DNA of 38,315 bases from CAZNKU01 sp045545235 (GTDB lineage: Bacteria; Bacillota; Clostridia; Monoglobales; Firm-18): the NCBI GenBank assembly GCA_045545235.1, contig JAZQAN010000075.1, positions 1 through 38,315 of the forward strand. The letters run 5' to 3'. Positions 8,369-17,259 of this stretch are shown in pieces. Below the pieces are notes generated by a model, which saw nothing but the letters and a program-made list of their open reading frames with translations, searched no databases and was not told the DNA's origin. The number at the start of each line of letters is the position of its first letter. Positions within the stretch are counted from its first letter, which is position 1. The translations under genes were made by a program, and so were the position numbers.

Positions 8369-8399
8369 GATATAATATATTTGATAAAAAATATCAAAT
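8369..8399 (-). promoter_or_regulatory. GH31 promoter overlapping an inverted-repeat operator
   Basis: On the minus strand TTGATA (8392-8397), 17 bases and TATATC (8369-8374) form a plausible promoter for the GH31 gene. Its -35 half is embedded in a perfect inverted repeat, ATTTGATA (8379-8386), AAAAA, TATCAAAT (8392-8399). TATAAT (8371-8376) on the plus strand could be a -10 for the AraC gene. The arrangement suits binding by the divergent AraC regulator, but this is inference. Confidence 0.5.
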
Positions 8400-8418
8400 T
8401 TTTGCTTGAGGTGAAAAT

Positions 8419-9291
8419 ATGAAAAAAGGAAAAGATGAGGGAATATTTTTTAGGAATGGTCAAAAAAGCACTATACATTGCTTAAAAGAGAGGATTCAAA
8501 ATCCTGGAATATGTACTCCTTTACACTATCACAAATATATCGAGATTTTGTATGGAATAGATTGTGACATTAAGGTGGGGATTGATGACAGGCTTGAATT
8601 TTTCAAAAGCGGCGACATTTGCTTTTTTAATTCGGATGAAGCGCATTTTATGTATTCGGAAAAAGAAGAAAATACTTATTATGTTATAAAATTTTCACCT
8701 GAAATTTTAAGTTATGAAGGTCAGATGCTTTCGGAATTGAGATACCTTATTCCGATGCTACATAAAAAAGATAGCCTAAGTCATGTTATTTCCAAAGCAG
8801 AGTTTGATGAATACGAGACGAAAGAAATATTTAAAAATATTACAGACGAATGGGAAAGGGAAAAGACGGGATATGAATTTGCCATACGTGGACAGATACT
8901 AAGGCTACTTTCCATTATAATCAGGGTGTGGGGAAAATCCAATAATCTGTATCCTGTGGAAAATGATGAAAATACAATGGCTATATACAGAGCTTTGTCA
9001 TATATAAATGAAAATTATGATATTGTAAATGAACAGGAGTTGTCCGGGAATCTGCATATGAGTTATCATCATTTTTCAAGAACTTTTAAAAAAGTTACGG
9101 GGAGGAATTTTTCACAGTTTGTTATTGATAAACGCATTGACGTAGCTAAAAACCTTTTGCTTACTACATCGCAAAGTGTTACGGATATTGCACAGAAAAC
9201 CGGTTTTTCTTCAGCCAGTCATTTCATTTCGTGTTTTAAACAAAGAACAGGAATGACACCCAATAACTATAAGAAAAAAATGAGCTTATAA
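8419..9291 (+). CDS. AraC-family transcriptional regulator
   Basis: A 290-aa DNA-binding regulator. An N-terminal cupin-like sensor (about 20-110, with TPLHYHKYIEILYG and KSGDICFFNSDEAHF) precedes a C-terminal pair of helix-turn-helix motifs. The first is ELSGNLHMSYHHFSRTFKKV. The second is SVTDIAQKTGFSSASHFISC, followed by the family ending FKQRTGMTPNNYKK. The start is ATG behind GAGGTG. It diverges from the GH31 gene with only about 100 bases between, the standard layout for a local carbohydrate-responsive activator. The sensed sugar is unknown, probably an alpha-glucoside or its breakdown product. PriA downstream has its own promoter. Confidence 0.92.
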   Translation: MKKGKDEGIFFRNGQKSTIHCLKERIQNPGICTPLHYHKYIEILYGIDCDIKVGIDDRLEFFKSGDICFFNSDEAHFMYSEKEENTYYVIKFSPEILSYEGQMLSELRYLIPMLHKKDSLSHVISKAEFDEYETKEIFKNITDEWEREKTGYEFAIRGQILRLLSIIIRVWGKSNNLYPVENDENTMAIYRALSYINENYDIVNEQELSGNLHMSYHHFSRTFKKVTGRNFSQFVIDKRIDVAKNLLLTTSQSVTDIAQKTGFSSASHFISCFKQRTGMTPNNYKKKMSL

Positions 9292-9387
9292 CGGGATTTC
9301 GATGTTTTTCTTGGAATTTTAAGATTTTTTCGGTATTAATCATTTTCAGGGTAAAAACTTTTACTGCTCTTTTTTTGTCAAAATCAC

Positions 9388-9416
9388 TTGTAAATGGTTG
9401 CAAAAGGTGATAAAAT
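9388..9416 (+). promoter_or_regulatory. promoter of the priA-spoVM super-operon
   Basis: TTGTAA (9388-9393), 17 bases, TAAAAT (9411-9416). It ends only 16 bases before the TTG start of priA, so the leader would be very short (about 10 bases). A weak GTAAAA/TTTTAC hairpin with a T run (9351-9375) just upstream may end the AraC transcript. Confidence 0.55.
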
Positions 9417-9432
9417 ATAATAGGGTGATTTT

Positions 9433-11847
9433 TTGCGTATTGCAGAAGTTGTAATAGCCAACAACAGCAGAGAACTGAATAAAAAATTTTCCTATATTGT
9501 TCCTGATGATATGAACGTACTGCCGGGAGCACGTGTTGTTGTGCCATTTGGCAGAGGAAACAAGACTGTAGAAGGTATTGTAACAGGCTTTACGGATAAA
9601 TCAGCTTTTACCAGTTTAAAAGAAATTGCAAGGGTTATGGATGAAAAGCCACTTTGTACAACGAAGCTTTTAGAACTTGCGCAGTTTATACAGCGCACAA
9701 GTGTGTGTACTTATTATCAGGCACTTCGGCTTGTTGTGGCATCAGGTTCTAAAATAAAAACTACACGTTGGATAACCTTGCTTGATGATAATGTTGATAT
9801 AGAAAAGGTAAGCGGACGTTCGGCATCTAAAAAGAAGCTTCTTGAAATACTTGTTGATGCAGGCGGCACTGTTGACTATGGTGCAGTTGCGTGGGTTTCC
9901 AATGTGAATACGGCGGTTAAGTCACTTGAAAAGGATGGTATAATATCACTTGATGAAACTGTAGCAAAAAATGTTAAAAGCAAGCTTATACGTATGGTAC
10001 GCCTTACGGAAATGGCTGAATTTAATGAGGATTTTTCAACACTTCACAAACGTGCACCCAAACAATTCAAGATGCTTGAAATTTTAAGGCAGACAGGTGA
10101 TATTTCTGCTTCAGATATTGTTGAATTTTCTGATGGGTCATATGCTGCTTTGAATTCTCTTGAGCAAAAGGGCATAATAGAATTTTATGATAAAAAAATA
10201 TATCGTAACGCCTTTGAGGTTTCAAAATATCAAAAAACTGAAAAAAAGGTTCTTACTGACGAACAGAAATGTGTTCTTGATAATTTAATTGAAAACCATA
10301 AAAAAGGTGACACAAAGCCAAATGTTATACGTGGTGTTACCGGAAGTGGCAAAACCGAGGTTTTTTTACAAATTATTGAATACTATTTAAATATGGGCAA
10401 ACAGGCTATTGTGCTTGTGCCTGAAATATCACTTACTCCACAGATGGTAGACCGTTTTGTGGGCAGATTTGGTGAAAAGGTAAGTGTTTTACACAGTGCA
10501 CTTTCAAACGGTGAAAAGTTTGATGAATGGAATAAAATTCTTGGTGGCGAGGTTTCCGTTGCCATTGGTGCGAGAAGTGCGGTGTTTGCACCCTTTGAAA
10601 ATTTGGGTATAATTATAATAGATGAGGAACACGAAACTACTTATAAATCTGATAATTCACCAAGGTATGATGCGAAGCTTGCGGCAATGTACCGTTGCAA
10701 AAATGAGGGTGCAATGCTTGTTATGGCTTCGGCTACACCTTCTGTAAACACATATTACAGGGCAAAGGTTGGAATGTATAACCTTTATGAAATGAAAAAC
10801 AGACACAACCTTATGGCTATGCCGAAAATTGAAACTGTAGATATGCGTGCTGAACTTAAAAGCGGAAATACAAGTATGTTCAGCAGACGTCTTTTAGAGG
10901 AAATGAATAAGAATATTTCCTGCGGTCAGCAGACTATTTTGTTTTTAAACCGCAGAGGTTTTAACAGCTTTGTTATGTGCCGTGATTGCGGTGAGGCAAT
11001 AAAGTGCCGTAATTGCAGTATTTCTATGACATATCATAAAAATTCAAATGTTTTAAAATGTCATTACTGTGGCTATGAGCAAAGTATACCTAAAATATGT
11101 CCTTCCTGCGAAAGTACCCGTATACGCTTTATGGGTACGGGAACTGAAAAGGTGGAAGAGGAAATTGCTAAAATTTTTGGCGATAATTCCTTTATTCGCA
11201 TGGATGCTGATACCACATCGGGTAAAAATTCACACGAGGCTATTTTAAATAGATTTCAAAGTGAAAAAATACCTATTCTGTTAGGTACCCAGATGGTTAC
11301 AAAGGGACTTGATTTTCCAAATGTGACTTTGGTGGGTGTGCTTGCGGCAGATATGTCTCTTAATATAGACGACTTTCGTGCGTCGGAGAGGACATTCGGG
11401 CAGATTACACAAGTTTGTGGACGTGCAGGCAGAGGTGATATTGAAGGAAGGGCAATTGTTCAGACTTATCAGCCTGAACACTATGTTCTTGAGTATGCAA
11501 AAGAACATGATTATGTGAATTTTTATGAAAATGAAATTAAAATACGGAGTATGCTTAAAAACCCTCCGTTTAATGATTTGATTCTTATTATGATGCAGGG
11601 AGATAATGAAAGCAGTATTGTAGCCGAACTTGGGCGAATTGCAAACAGACTGCGCACAAGAGGGCTTACTGTTATGGGGCCTGTTCCTGCACCCTACAGC
11701 AGAATTAAAAATAAATACAGGTGGCGTATTATACTGCGTCATCATAAAGCATCAGAACTTCTGGATTTGCTCCACACAATTGCTGACTATTATGCGAAAA
11801 GTGAGAATCAGCTTTTTATTGATATAAATCCAAACTCTATGAATTAG
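9433..11847 (+). CDS. priA: primosomal protein N' (replication restart helicase PriA)
   Basis: An 804-aa superfamily 2 DNA helicase that reloads the replisome at stalled forks. The N-terminal 3'-DNA-binding domain (RIAEVVIANNSRELNKKFSY) is followed by a winged-helix region. Walker A is GVTGSGKTEVF, the DExH box is IIDEEHETTYK, and motif III is MASATPS. A cysteine-rich zinc-binding insertion contains CRDCGEAIKCRNC and CHYCGYEQSIPKICPSC. Motifs V/VI include GTQMVTKGLDFPNV and QVCGRAGRGD. The start is TTG at 9433 behind AGGGTGAT. Length is normal for Firmicutes. It heads the housekeeping cluster, and priA-def-fmt-rsmB is a conserved Firmicutes order. Confident. Confidence 0.97.
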   Translation: MRIAEVVIANNSRELNKKFSYIVPDDMNVLPGARVVVPFGRGNKTVEGIVTGFTDKSAFTSLKEIARVMDEKPLCTTKLLELAQFIQRTSVCTYYQALRLVVASGSKIKTTRWITLLDDNVDIEKVSGRSASKKKLLEILVDAGGTVDYGAVAWVSNVNTAVKSLEKDGIISLDETVAKNVKSKLIRMVRLTEMAEFNEDFSTLHKRAPKQFKMLEILRQTGDISASDIVEFSDGSYAALNSLEQKGIIEFYDKKIYRNAFEVSKYQKTEKKVLTDEQKCVLDNLIENHKKGDTKPNVIRGVTGSGKTEVFLQIIEYYLNMGKQAIVLVPEISLTPQMVDRFVGRFGEKVSVLHSALSNGEKFDEWNKILGGEVSVAIGARSAVFAPFENLGIIIIDEEHETTYKSDNSPRYDAKLAAMYRCKNEGAMLVMASATPSVNTYYRAKVGMYNLYEMKNRHNLMAMPKIETVDMRAELKSGNTSMFSRRLLEEMNKNISCGQQTILFLNRRGFNSFVMCRDCGEAIKCRNCSISMTYHKNSNVLKCHYCGYEQSIPKICPSCESTRIRFMGTGTEKVEEEIAKIFGDNSFIRMDADTTSGKNSHEAILNRFQSEKIPILLGTQMVTKGLDFPNVTLVGVLAADMSLNIDDFRASERTFGQITQVCGRAGRGDIEGRAIVQTYQPEHYVLEYAKEHDYVNFYENEIKIRSMLKNPPFNDLILIMMQGDNESSIVAELGRIANRLRTRGLTVMGPVPAPYSRIKNKYRWRIILRHHKASELLDLLHTIADYYAKSENQLFIDINPNSMN

Positions 11848-11859
11848 GAGGAATTACAA

Positions 11860-12318
11860 GTGGCAATAAGAACAATTGTAAAGGTTGGGGACCCTGTTCT
11901 TTCAAAAAAGTGCAGAGCGGTTGAAAAAATAGATGACAGAATTATAACTCTTCTCGATGATATGATTGATACTCTTTATGATTCGGGTGGCGTTGGTCTT
12001 GCGGCACCTCAGGTGGGTATTTTGAAGAGAATTGCGGTAATAGATGTAGGTGATGGTCTTATAGAGCTTATAAACCCTGAAATTGTTGCTACAGAAGGTA
12101 CTCAGACTGACCTTGAGGGTTGTCTTAGCCTTCCTGGTAAATGGGGATATGTTGAAAGACCTGCAAAAGTTACAGTACGTGCTATGGACAGAAGCGGTGA
12201 CGTATATGAATACGAAGGTGAGGGACTTCTTGCACGTGCATTCTGTCACGAGCTTGAACACCTTGACGGTATTTTATTTTCAAGTCATGTAACTGAATTT
12301 GTAGAACCTGAAAGATAG
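11860..12318 (+). CDS. def: peptide deformylase
   Basis: A 152-aa metalloenzyme that removes the formyl group from the N-terminal methionine of new proteins. All three signature motifs are intact: GVGLAAPQVG, EGCLSLPG (Cys metal ligand) and HELEHLDG (two His ligands and the catalytic Glu). The start is GTG at 11860, well placed after AGGAGGAATT. It lies 12 bases after priA and 9 before fmt, so it is translated from the same mRNA. Short loops and length fit the type 1 deformylases. Confidence 0.97.
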   Translation: MAIRTIVKVGDPVLSKKCRAVEKIDDRIITLLDDMIDTLYDSGGVGLAAPQVGILKRIAVIDVGDGLIELINPEIVATEGTQTDLEGCLSLPGKWGYVERPAKVTVRAMDRSGDVYEYEGEGLLARAFCHELEHLDGILFSSHVTEFVEPER

Positions 12319-12327
12319 GAGAATTTT

Positions 12328-13239
12328 ATGAATGTTATGTTTATGGGTACTCCTGATATTGCAGTACCCTGTCTTGAAGCTTTAATTGAAAAGCATAATG
12401 TGGTTTGTGTAGTTACTCAGCCTGACAAACCAAAAAACAGAGGGCAGAAAATGGCTATGTCACCTGTAAAGGAACTTGCCTTGACACATAATATAGATGT
12501 GCTTCAGCCTACAAAATTTAAAGACGATGCTTTTTTGCCTGAACTTGAAAAGTATAATCCTGATGTGATTGTGGTTATTGCATATGGCAGAATTTTGCCG
12601 AAGTATGTTCTTGAATATCCGAAGCACGGGTGTATAAATGTGCATGCATCACTTTTGCCAAAATACAGAGGTGCGGCACCTATACAGTGGTGTATAGTAG
12701 ATGGCGAAAAGGTCACCGGTGTAACTACAATGCTTATGAACGAGGGGCTTGACACAGGTGATATGCTTCTTAAAGAGAAAATAGAAATTACAGACACCAT
12801 GACAGGTGGTGAGCTTCACGACAAAATGGCAGAGATTTGCCCTGTGATTTTGCTTGAAACATTAAATAAAATAGATGAAATTGTACCTGAAAAACAAGAC
12901 GACACCCTTTCTTGCTATGCGTCTATGATAGACAAGTCAATGACGGTAATTGACTGGAATAAATCCGCTGAAGAAATAGTGAATCTTATAAGAGGTATGA
13001 ATCCGTTTCCTGCTGCACGAACAACTGCAGACGGAAAATTACTGAAGGTTTTTTTTGCGGAAAAAGGAACTGCAAAAGGCGAATGTGGCAAGGTGTTGGA
13101 CTTTACAGGAGGAATAGTGGTAGGCTGTGGGGATGGTTCTGTAATTCTTACAGATGTACAGCCTGAAGGTAAACGCCGTATGAGTGCTAAAGACTATTTG
13201 CTTGGTAATAAAATTAAAGTGGGAGATTTGCTTATATGA
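12328..13239 (+). CDS. fmt: methionyl-tRNA formyltransferase
   Basis: A 303-aa enzyme that formylates initiator Met-tRNA with 10-formyl-tetrahydrofolate. It is the partner of the deformylase encoded just upstream. The N-terminal formyltransferase domain starts MNVMFMGTPDIAVPCL. It carries the catalytic/binding region INVHASLLPKYRGAAPIQW, in which Asn and His act, and LMNEGLDTGDML with the catalytic Asp. The C-terminal tRNA-binding OB-like domain covers about 205-300. It overlaps the next gene by four bases (ATGA), implying translational coupling to rsmB. Confidence 0.97.
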   Translation: MNVMFMGTPDIAVPCLEALIEKHNVVCVVTQPDKPKNRGQKMAMSPVKELALTHNIDVLQPTKFKDDAFLPELEKYNPDVIVVIAYGRILPKYVLEYPKHGCINVHASLLPKYRGAAPIQWCIVDGEKVTGVTTMLMNEGLDTGDMLLKEKIEITDTMTGGELHDKMAEICPVILLETLNKIDEIVPEKQDDTLSCYASMIDKSMTVIDWNKSAEEIVNLIRGMNPFPAARTTADGKLLKVFFAEKGTAKGECGKVLDFTGGIVVGCGDGSVILTDVQPEGKRRMSAKDYLLGNKIKVGDLLI

Positions 13240-14498
13240 CAGCAAGACAACTTGCTTTGAAAGTGCTTTATGAGGTTGAAAAAAACGGTGCATATCCCGG
13301 AATTGAACTAAAAAAACAGTTGTCGGCTTCAGAACTTTCGGCTGTGGACAGAGGTTTTGCAACAGAAATTGTGTACGGAGTTTTGAAAAATCGCACAAGG
13401 CTTGACTTTATAATTTCAAAGTACAGTAAACAGAAACTGAAAAAAATATCCGACTGGATTATAAACATATTGCGTATGGGAGTTTATCAGATTGTTTTTC
13501 TTGATAAGGTTCCCCTTTCTGCAGCAGTAAATGAAAGTGTAAAGCTTGCTAAACGATATGGGCATCAGGCGTCAAGCGGTTTTGTTAATGGAGTTCTTCG
13601 GAATGTTGGGAGAAATGGTGATGTTGAATACCCAAAAGGAAGAGAATTCTACGAGGTATATTATTCACATCCCAAGTGGCTTTGTGATATGCTTTTTGAA
13701 CAGTATGGCGATGATGCAAAGACCATTATTGAAAACAATAACAAGGTACCGTCAACAACTGTCAGAGTAAATGTGCTTAAGAATTCAGCTTCTGACATTG
13801 TAAAATCCCTTGAGGAAAAAGGTATTGGTGTTGAAAGAACAGAATGTGAAAATATTCTTACTATAAGTGGATTTGGCGATATTTCAAAATTAAGTGAATA
13901 TTATGACGGACTTATAACACCTCAGGGCTTAAGCTCCTATATGGCAGCTCAACTTATTGATGCTAAAGACGGAGAGTTTATAATGGACTTATGCTCTGCG
14001 CCCGGAGGAAAAACAACTGCTATGGCAGAAATGTCAGGTGATTGTGCAGATATTTATGCATTTGATTTATTTGAGCATAAAATTGAACTTATAAAAAATA
14101 ACTGTAAAAGGCTTGGTATAAAAAAAGTTGTTGCAAGTGCCCATGATGGCACGGTGCTTATGGATGAATTTGTGGGTAAGGCAGATAAAATACTTGCCGA
14201 TGTTCCTTGCAGCGGAATTGGAATAATCCGCAAAAAGCCTGACATAAAATGGAATAAGGATACTACTGAATTTAAAGAAATTATAGATATACAGAAAAAA
14301 ATACTTGAAAATGCAGATAAATATTTGAAAAAAGATGGCACTCTTGTTTATTCAACTTGTACCCTCAACAAATATGAAAATGAAAATCAGGTAAATGAAT
14401 TTGCAAAGAAAAACGCATATAAAATAATTGAAATGCAAACGATTTTGCCAAATGAAAAATGTGACGGCTTTTTTATCTGCAAAATGACAAAGGAGTAA
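13236..14498 (+). CDS. rsmB: 16S rRNA (cytosine-967-C5)-methyltransferase RsmB
   Basis: A 420-aa enzyme that makes m5C967 in 16S rRNA. The N-terminal NusB-like RNA-binding domain (about 1-140) begins MTARQLALKVLYEVEKNGAY. The C-terminal Rossmann SAM domain has MDLCSAPGGKTTAMAE (motif I), the catalytic ADVPCSGIGIIRKKPD (cysteine) and VYSTCTLNKYENE (second cysteine). Both cysteines of the RsmB/RsmF mechanism are present. It overlaps fmt by four bases and is followed two bases later by the DUF896 gene. Confidence 0.96.
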   Translation: MTARQLALKVLYEVEKNGAYPGIELKKQLSASELSAVDRGFATEIVYGVLKNRTRLDFIISKYSKQKLKKISDWIINILRMGVYQIVFLDKVPLSAAVNESVKLAKRYGHQASSGFVNGVLRNVGRNGDVEYPKGREFYEVYYSHPKWLCDMLFEQYGDDAKTIIENNNKVPSTTVRVNVLKNSASDIVKSLEEKGIGVERTECENILTISGFGDISKLSEYYDGLITPQGLSSYMAAQLIDAKDGEFIMDLCSAPGGKTTAMAEMSGDCADIYAFDLFEHKIELIKNNCKRLGIKKVVASAHDGTVLMDEFVGKADKILADVPCSGIGIIRKKPDIKWNKDTTEFKEIIDIQKKILENADKYLKKDGTLVYSTCTLNKYENENQVNEFAKKNAYKIIEMQTILPNEKCDGFFICKMTKE

Positions 14499-14500
14499 TT

Positions 14501-14683
14501 ATGAAAAAGGTAATTGAAGAGATAAATGCTCTTGCAAAAAAACAGCGTGAGGTTGGTCTTACAGACGAAGAAAAGGCAAGGCAGGCTGAAGTACGAAAAA
14601 TTTATCTTGAAGCAGTAAAGAAAAATTTCAGAAGTCAGCTTGATAATATAAAAGTAGTTGATGACAATGAACAGGTACATTAA
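14501..14683 (+). CDS. DUF896 family small protein
   Basis: A 60-aa cytosolic protein of the DUF896 (YnzC-like) family. A short helical hairpin contains EINALAKKQREVGLTDEEKA and RQAEVRKIYLEAVKKNFRSQL. The role is not established; B. subtilis relatives are linked to SOS-regulated loci. It starts at an ATG with AGGAG inside the end of rsmB, and its end overlaps the start of the next gene. It is therefore coupled into the super-operon. Confidence 0.85.
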   Translation: MKKVIEEINALAKKQREVGLTDEEKARQAEVRKIYLEAVKKNFRSQLDNIKVVDDNEQVH

Positions 14684-15524
14684 AAGAATTGTTATATTTG
14701 CAGTTTTACTTGTTGCTGTCTGGTTTTTGCATTACGGTAATTCAGATAAAAAATCATACCCTGAAGTTACCGTAAGATTTCTTGACGTGGGTCAGGCAGA
14801 TTGCGAGGTAATACAACTTTATGACGGCAGAAATGTCATAATAGATGCAGGGGGCAAGGAAACGGCAGATGAGCTTGTTGAAAAGCTTAAAAGCTTTGGC
14901 ATAGAAAGATTTGATTATGTTATTGCAACACATCCTCACGAGGATCACATAGGTGGTATGAGTGAAATAATAAATAATTTTGAAACCGGTACGGTTTATA
15001 TGCCTGATGTGGTTTCAACCACCGATGCTTTTGAGGCTATGCTTGACGGTATTGAAGCTTCAGGCACTGATGTAAAACAAGCTAAGTCGGGTGTTTCCGT
15101 TATAAATGAAGATGGTGTCAAAATGGAATTTATGGCACCTGTTGGCAGTGATTATAAAGATAAAAACGATTATTCGGCAGTTTTAAAGTTTACATACCAC
15201 AACCGCACATTTTTGTTTACAGGTGATGCAGAGCGTATTTCTGAAAACGAAATGCTTGACAGCGGAGCAAATATTAAGGCGGATGTTTTAAAAGTCGGAC
15301 ATCACGGCAGTAATTCAAGTACGGGAAATGATTTTTTAACTGCAGTTAAGCCAAAATATGCGGTTATTGAAGTTGGTGCAGAAAATGACTACGGACATCC
15401 TGATGAAAAAGTTCTTGAACGACTTTTAAAAACAAAGGTTTACCGTACAGACATACATGGTGATATTGTTTTTGTGTGCGACGGTGAAAATATAGACATA
15501 ACAACTGAACACAGAGAGGATTAA
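14667..15524 (+). CDS. ComEC-like metallo-beta-lactamase-fold protein, membrane-anchored
   Basis: A 285-aa protein with one N-terminal membrane segment (KRIVIFAVLLVAVWFLHYG, about 4-22). An extracytoplasmic metallo-beta-lactamase domain like the C-terminal part of ComEC follows. Visible motifs are VRFLDVGQADCEVIQ, NVIIDAGG, ATHPHEDHIGG (HxHxDH-type metal site, here HPHEDH), TFLFTGDAE (Asp ligand), VLKVGHHGSNSS (His) and EVGAENDYGHP. Stand-alone proteins of this kind are proposed to act as nucleases or phosphodiesterases, but the role is unproven. Start: ATG 14667 (MNRYIK). TTG 14658 and ATG 14661 are in frame, and none has a strong ribosome site. The start overlaps the DUF896 gene, suggesting coupled translation. 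Confidence 0.88.
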   Translation: MNRYIKRIVIFAVLLVAVWFLHYGNSDKKSYPEVTVRFLDVGQADCEVIQLYDGRNVIIDAGGKETADELVEKLKSFGIERFDYVIATHPHEDHIGGMSEIINNFETGTVYMPDVVSTTDAFEAMLDGIEASGTDVKQAKSGVSVINEDGVKMEFMAPVGSDYKDKNDYSAVLKFTYHNRTFLFTGDAERISENEMLDSGANIKADVLKVGHHGSNSSTGNDFLTAVKPKYAVIEVGAENDYGHPDEKVLERLLKTKVYRTDIHGDIVFVCDGENIDITTEHRED

Positions 15525-15525
15525 A

Positions 15526-16557
15526 ATGATAAATCTCAATGACCTTACCCTGACACAGCTTCAGGACGTTATTGCGGAGGCGGGGGAGCCTAAATTCCGT
15601 GCAAAGCAAATTTTTAAGTGGTTTTCCCGAGGGGTTACGAACCTTGATGAAATGACGGATATTTCCGCAAAGACAAAAGAAAAATTAAGAGAAAAATTTA
15701 ATATAGCAACTGTTGATATATGGCAGAGGTTTGATTCAAAGCTTGATGAAACAAAAAAATATCTTATGGAGCTTTCTGACGGTAACATAATAGAAACCGT
15801 GGCAATGTTCTACAAGCACGGAATAACTGTTTGTATATCTACTCAGGTTGGTTGTAATATGGGTTGTAAATTCTGTGCCTCTACAATAGGCGGTAAAACA
15901 AGAAATCTTACTGCAGGTGAAATTTTAGGGCAGGTTGCAACTGTACAACGTGACCTAGGCACACGTATCTCAAATATTGTTCTTATGGGCATAGGTGAGC
16001 CTCTTGACAATTTTGAACATGTAAGAAATTTTCTTATAAATGTAAATGATGAAAATGGTATGTGTATAGGATACAGGCATATTTCCCTTTCAACCTGCGG
16101 TCTGGTTGATAAAATAAAAATGCTTGCAGAAGAAAATATTCCTATTACGCTTTCAGTTTCATTGCATGCACCTGATAATGAAACAAGGGATAAGATAATG
16201 CCTGTTAACCGTAAATATAAGGTTGAAGAGCTTATTGATGCCTGCAGAGAATATCAGGGTGTTACGGGAAGAAGAATTTCTTTTGAATATATACTTATAA
16301 ACAAACTGAATGATACCAAAAAGCACGCAGAGGAACTTGCAAGAATTACGAAGGGAATGCTTAGTCACATAAATTTGATTCCGGCTAATTTTGTTAAGGA
16401 AAGTGGGCTTTTGAAGAGTACTCCCGACAGAGTAAGGGCATTTAAACAACATCTTGAAAATAATGGGTTTAACGTTACTGTAAGGCGTGAGCTTGGCAGT
16501 GATATATCCGCATCTTGCGGACAGTTAAGACGAAAACACAATACAGAGAGGGAATAA
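15526..16557 (+). CDS. rlmN: dual-specificity 23S rRNA A2503 / tRNA A37 C2-methyltransferase RlmN
   Basis: A 343-aa radical-SAM enzyme that makes 2-methyladenosine in 23S rRNA (A2503) and in some tRNAs. The iron-sulphur cysteines are C110, C114 and C117 in VGCNMGCKFCAST. An N-terminal accessory domain (KFRAKQIFKWF) and the SAM region (VLMGIGEPLDN, SLHAPDNETRDKIMPVNRKY) follow the family order. The second catalytic cysteine is present near the C-terminus (SASCGQL, about C331). Both cysteines of the ping-pong mechanism are therefore intact. It is one base after the upstream stop and three before the phosphatase start. Confidence 0.97.
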   Translation: MINLNDLTLTQLQDVIAEAGEPKFRAKQIFKWFSRGVTNLDEMTDISAKTKEKLREKFNIATVDIWQRFDSKLDETKKYLMELSDGNIIETVAMFYKHGITVCISTQVGCNMGCKFCASTIGGKTRNLTAGEILGQVATVQRDLGTRISNIVLMGIGEPLDNFEHVRNFLINVNDENGMCIGYRHISLSTCGLVDKIKMLAEENIPITLSVSLHAPDNETRDKIMPVNRKYKVEELIDACREYQGVTGRRISFEYILINKLNDTKKHAEELARITKGMLSHINLIPANFVKESGLLKSTPDRVRAFKQHLENNGFNVTVRRELGSDISASCGQLRRKHNTERE

Positions 16558-16560
16558 ATT

Positions 16561-17247
16561 ATGAGAATGTATGGTGGAACAGATATAGGACTGGAACGAA
16601 CTACGAATCAGGACAATTATTATATTGATGAGCAATCAAAGTGGGCAGTGGTTGCCGACGGTATGGGTGGTCATAACGGCGGTGAAACTGCAAGTACGGT
16701 AGCAGTTGCTGAAATAAAGACTGCTATGGACAAAAATCTTTCACTTACTGCTGCTATTGACAGAGCTAACCTTGAGGTTTTTAAAATGTCTGTTGAAAAT
16801 AAGTCACTTACAGGTATGGGAACTACCGTAGTGCTTTGTAAGGTTGATGATGATGGCGCAAAAATTGCACATGTTGGTGATAGCAGAGCATATCTTTATT
16901 CTAAAGGCAAGCTTGCGCAAATTACAAAAGATCATTCAATTGTACAGCAACTTGTGGATAGCGGAACTCTTACTGAGGAACAGGCAAAGTATCATCCTCA
17001 AAGAAACCTTATAACACGGGCAGTAGGTACTGAACGAAAAATAGTTGCTGATATAAATAACGTTGTTTTTGGCAAAGACGACCTTATACTTATTTGCAGT
17101 GACGGATTAACATCCTGTGTTGCTGAAGATAAGATTGTGGAAATTATTGAAAAAACTGAAGAAGTTTCGGTTGTGGATAAACTTATAGAAGAAGCAAATA
17201 ACAACGGTGGAAAAGATAATATTACAGCTGTAATTATTAAAGCTTAG
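16561..17247 (+). CDS. prpC: PP2C-family Ser/Thr protein phosphatase (PrpC/Stp)
   Basis: A 228-aa metal-dependent phosphatase that reverses phosphorylation by the kinase encoded next. Motifs are RTTNQDNYYID, VVADGMGGHNGGETAS (metal-binding Asp-Gly), GMGTTVV, AHVGDSRAYL, ITKDHSIVQQLVDSG, LILICSDGLTS and GGKDNITAVII. The family usually has about 240 residues and all metal-coordinating aspartates appear present. No membrane segment. The rlmN-prpC-prkC-rsgA-rpe-thiN order is conserved across Firmicutes and supports the assignment. Confidence 0.96.
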   Translation: MRMYGGTDIGLERTTNQDNYYIDEQSKWAVVADGMGGHNGGETASTVAVAEIKTAMDKNLSLTAAIDRANLEVFKMSVENKSLTGMGTTVVLCKVDDDGAKIAHVGDSRAYLYSKGKLAQITKDHSIVQQLVDSGTLTEEQAKYHPQRNLITRAVGTERKIVADINNVVFGKDDLILICSDGLTSCVAEDKIVEIIEKTEEVSVVDKLIEEANNNGGKDNITAVIIKA

Positions 17248-17259
17248 GAGGTAGTATTG

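Noticed and set aside
11281..11745. 154-aa minus-strand reading frame
   Set aside because: It is antisense to the conserved helicase motifs of priA and has a composition typical of a shadow frame.
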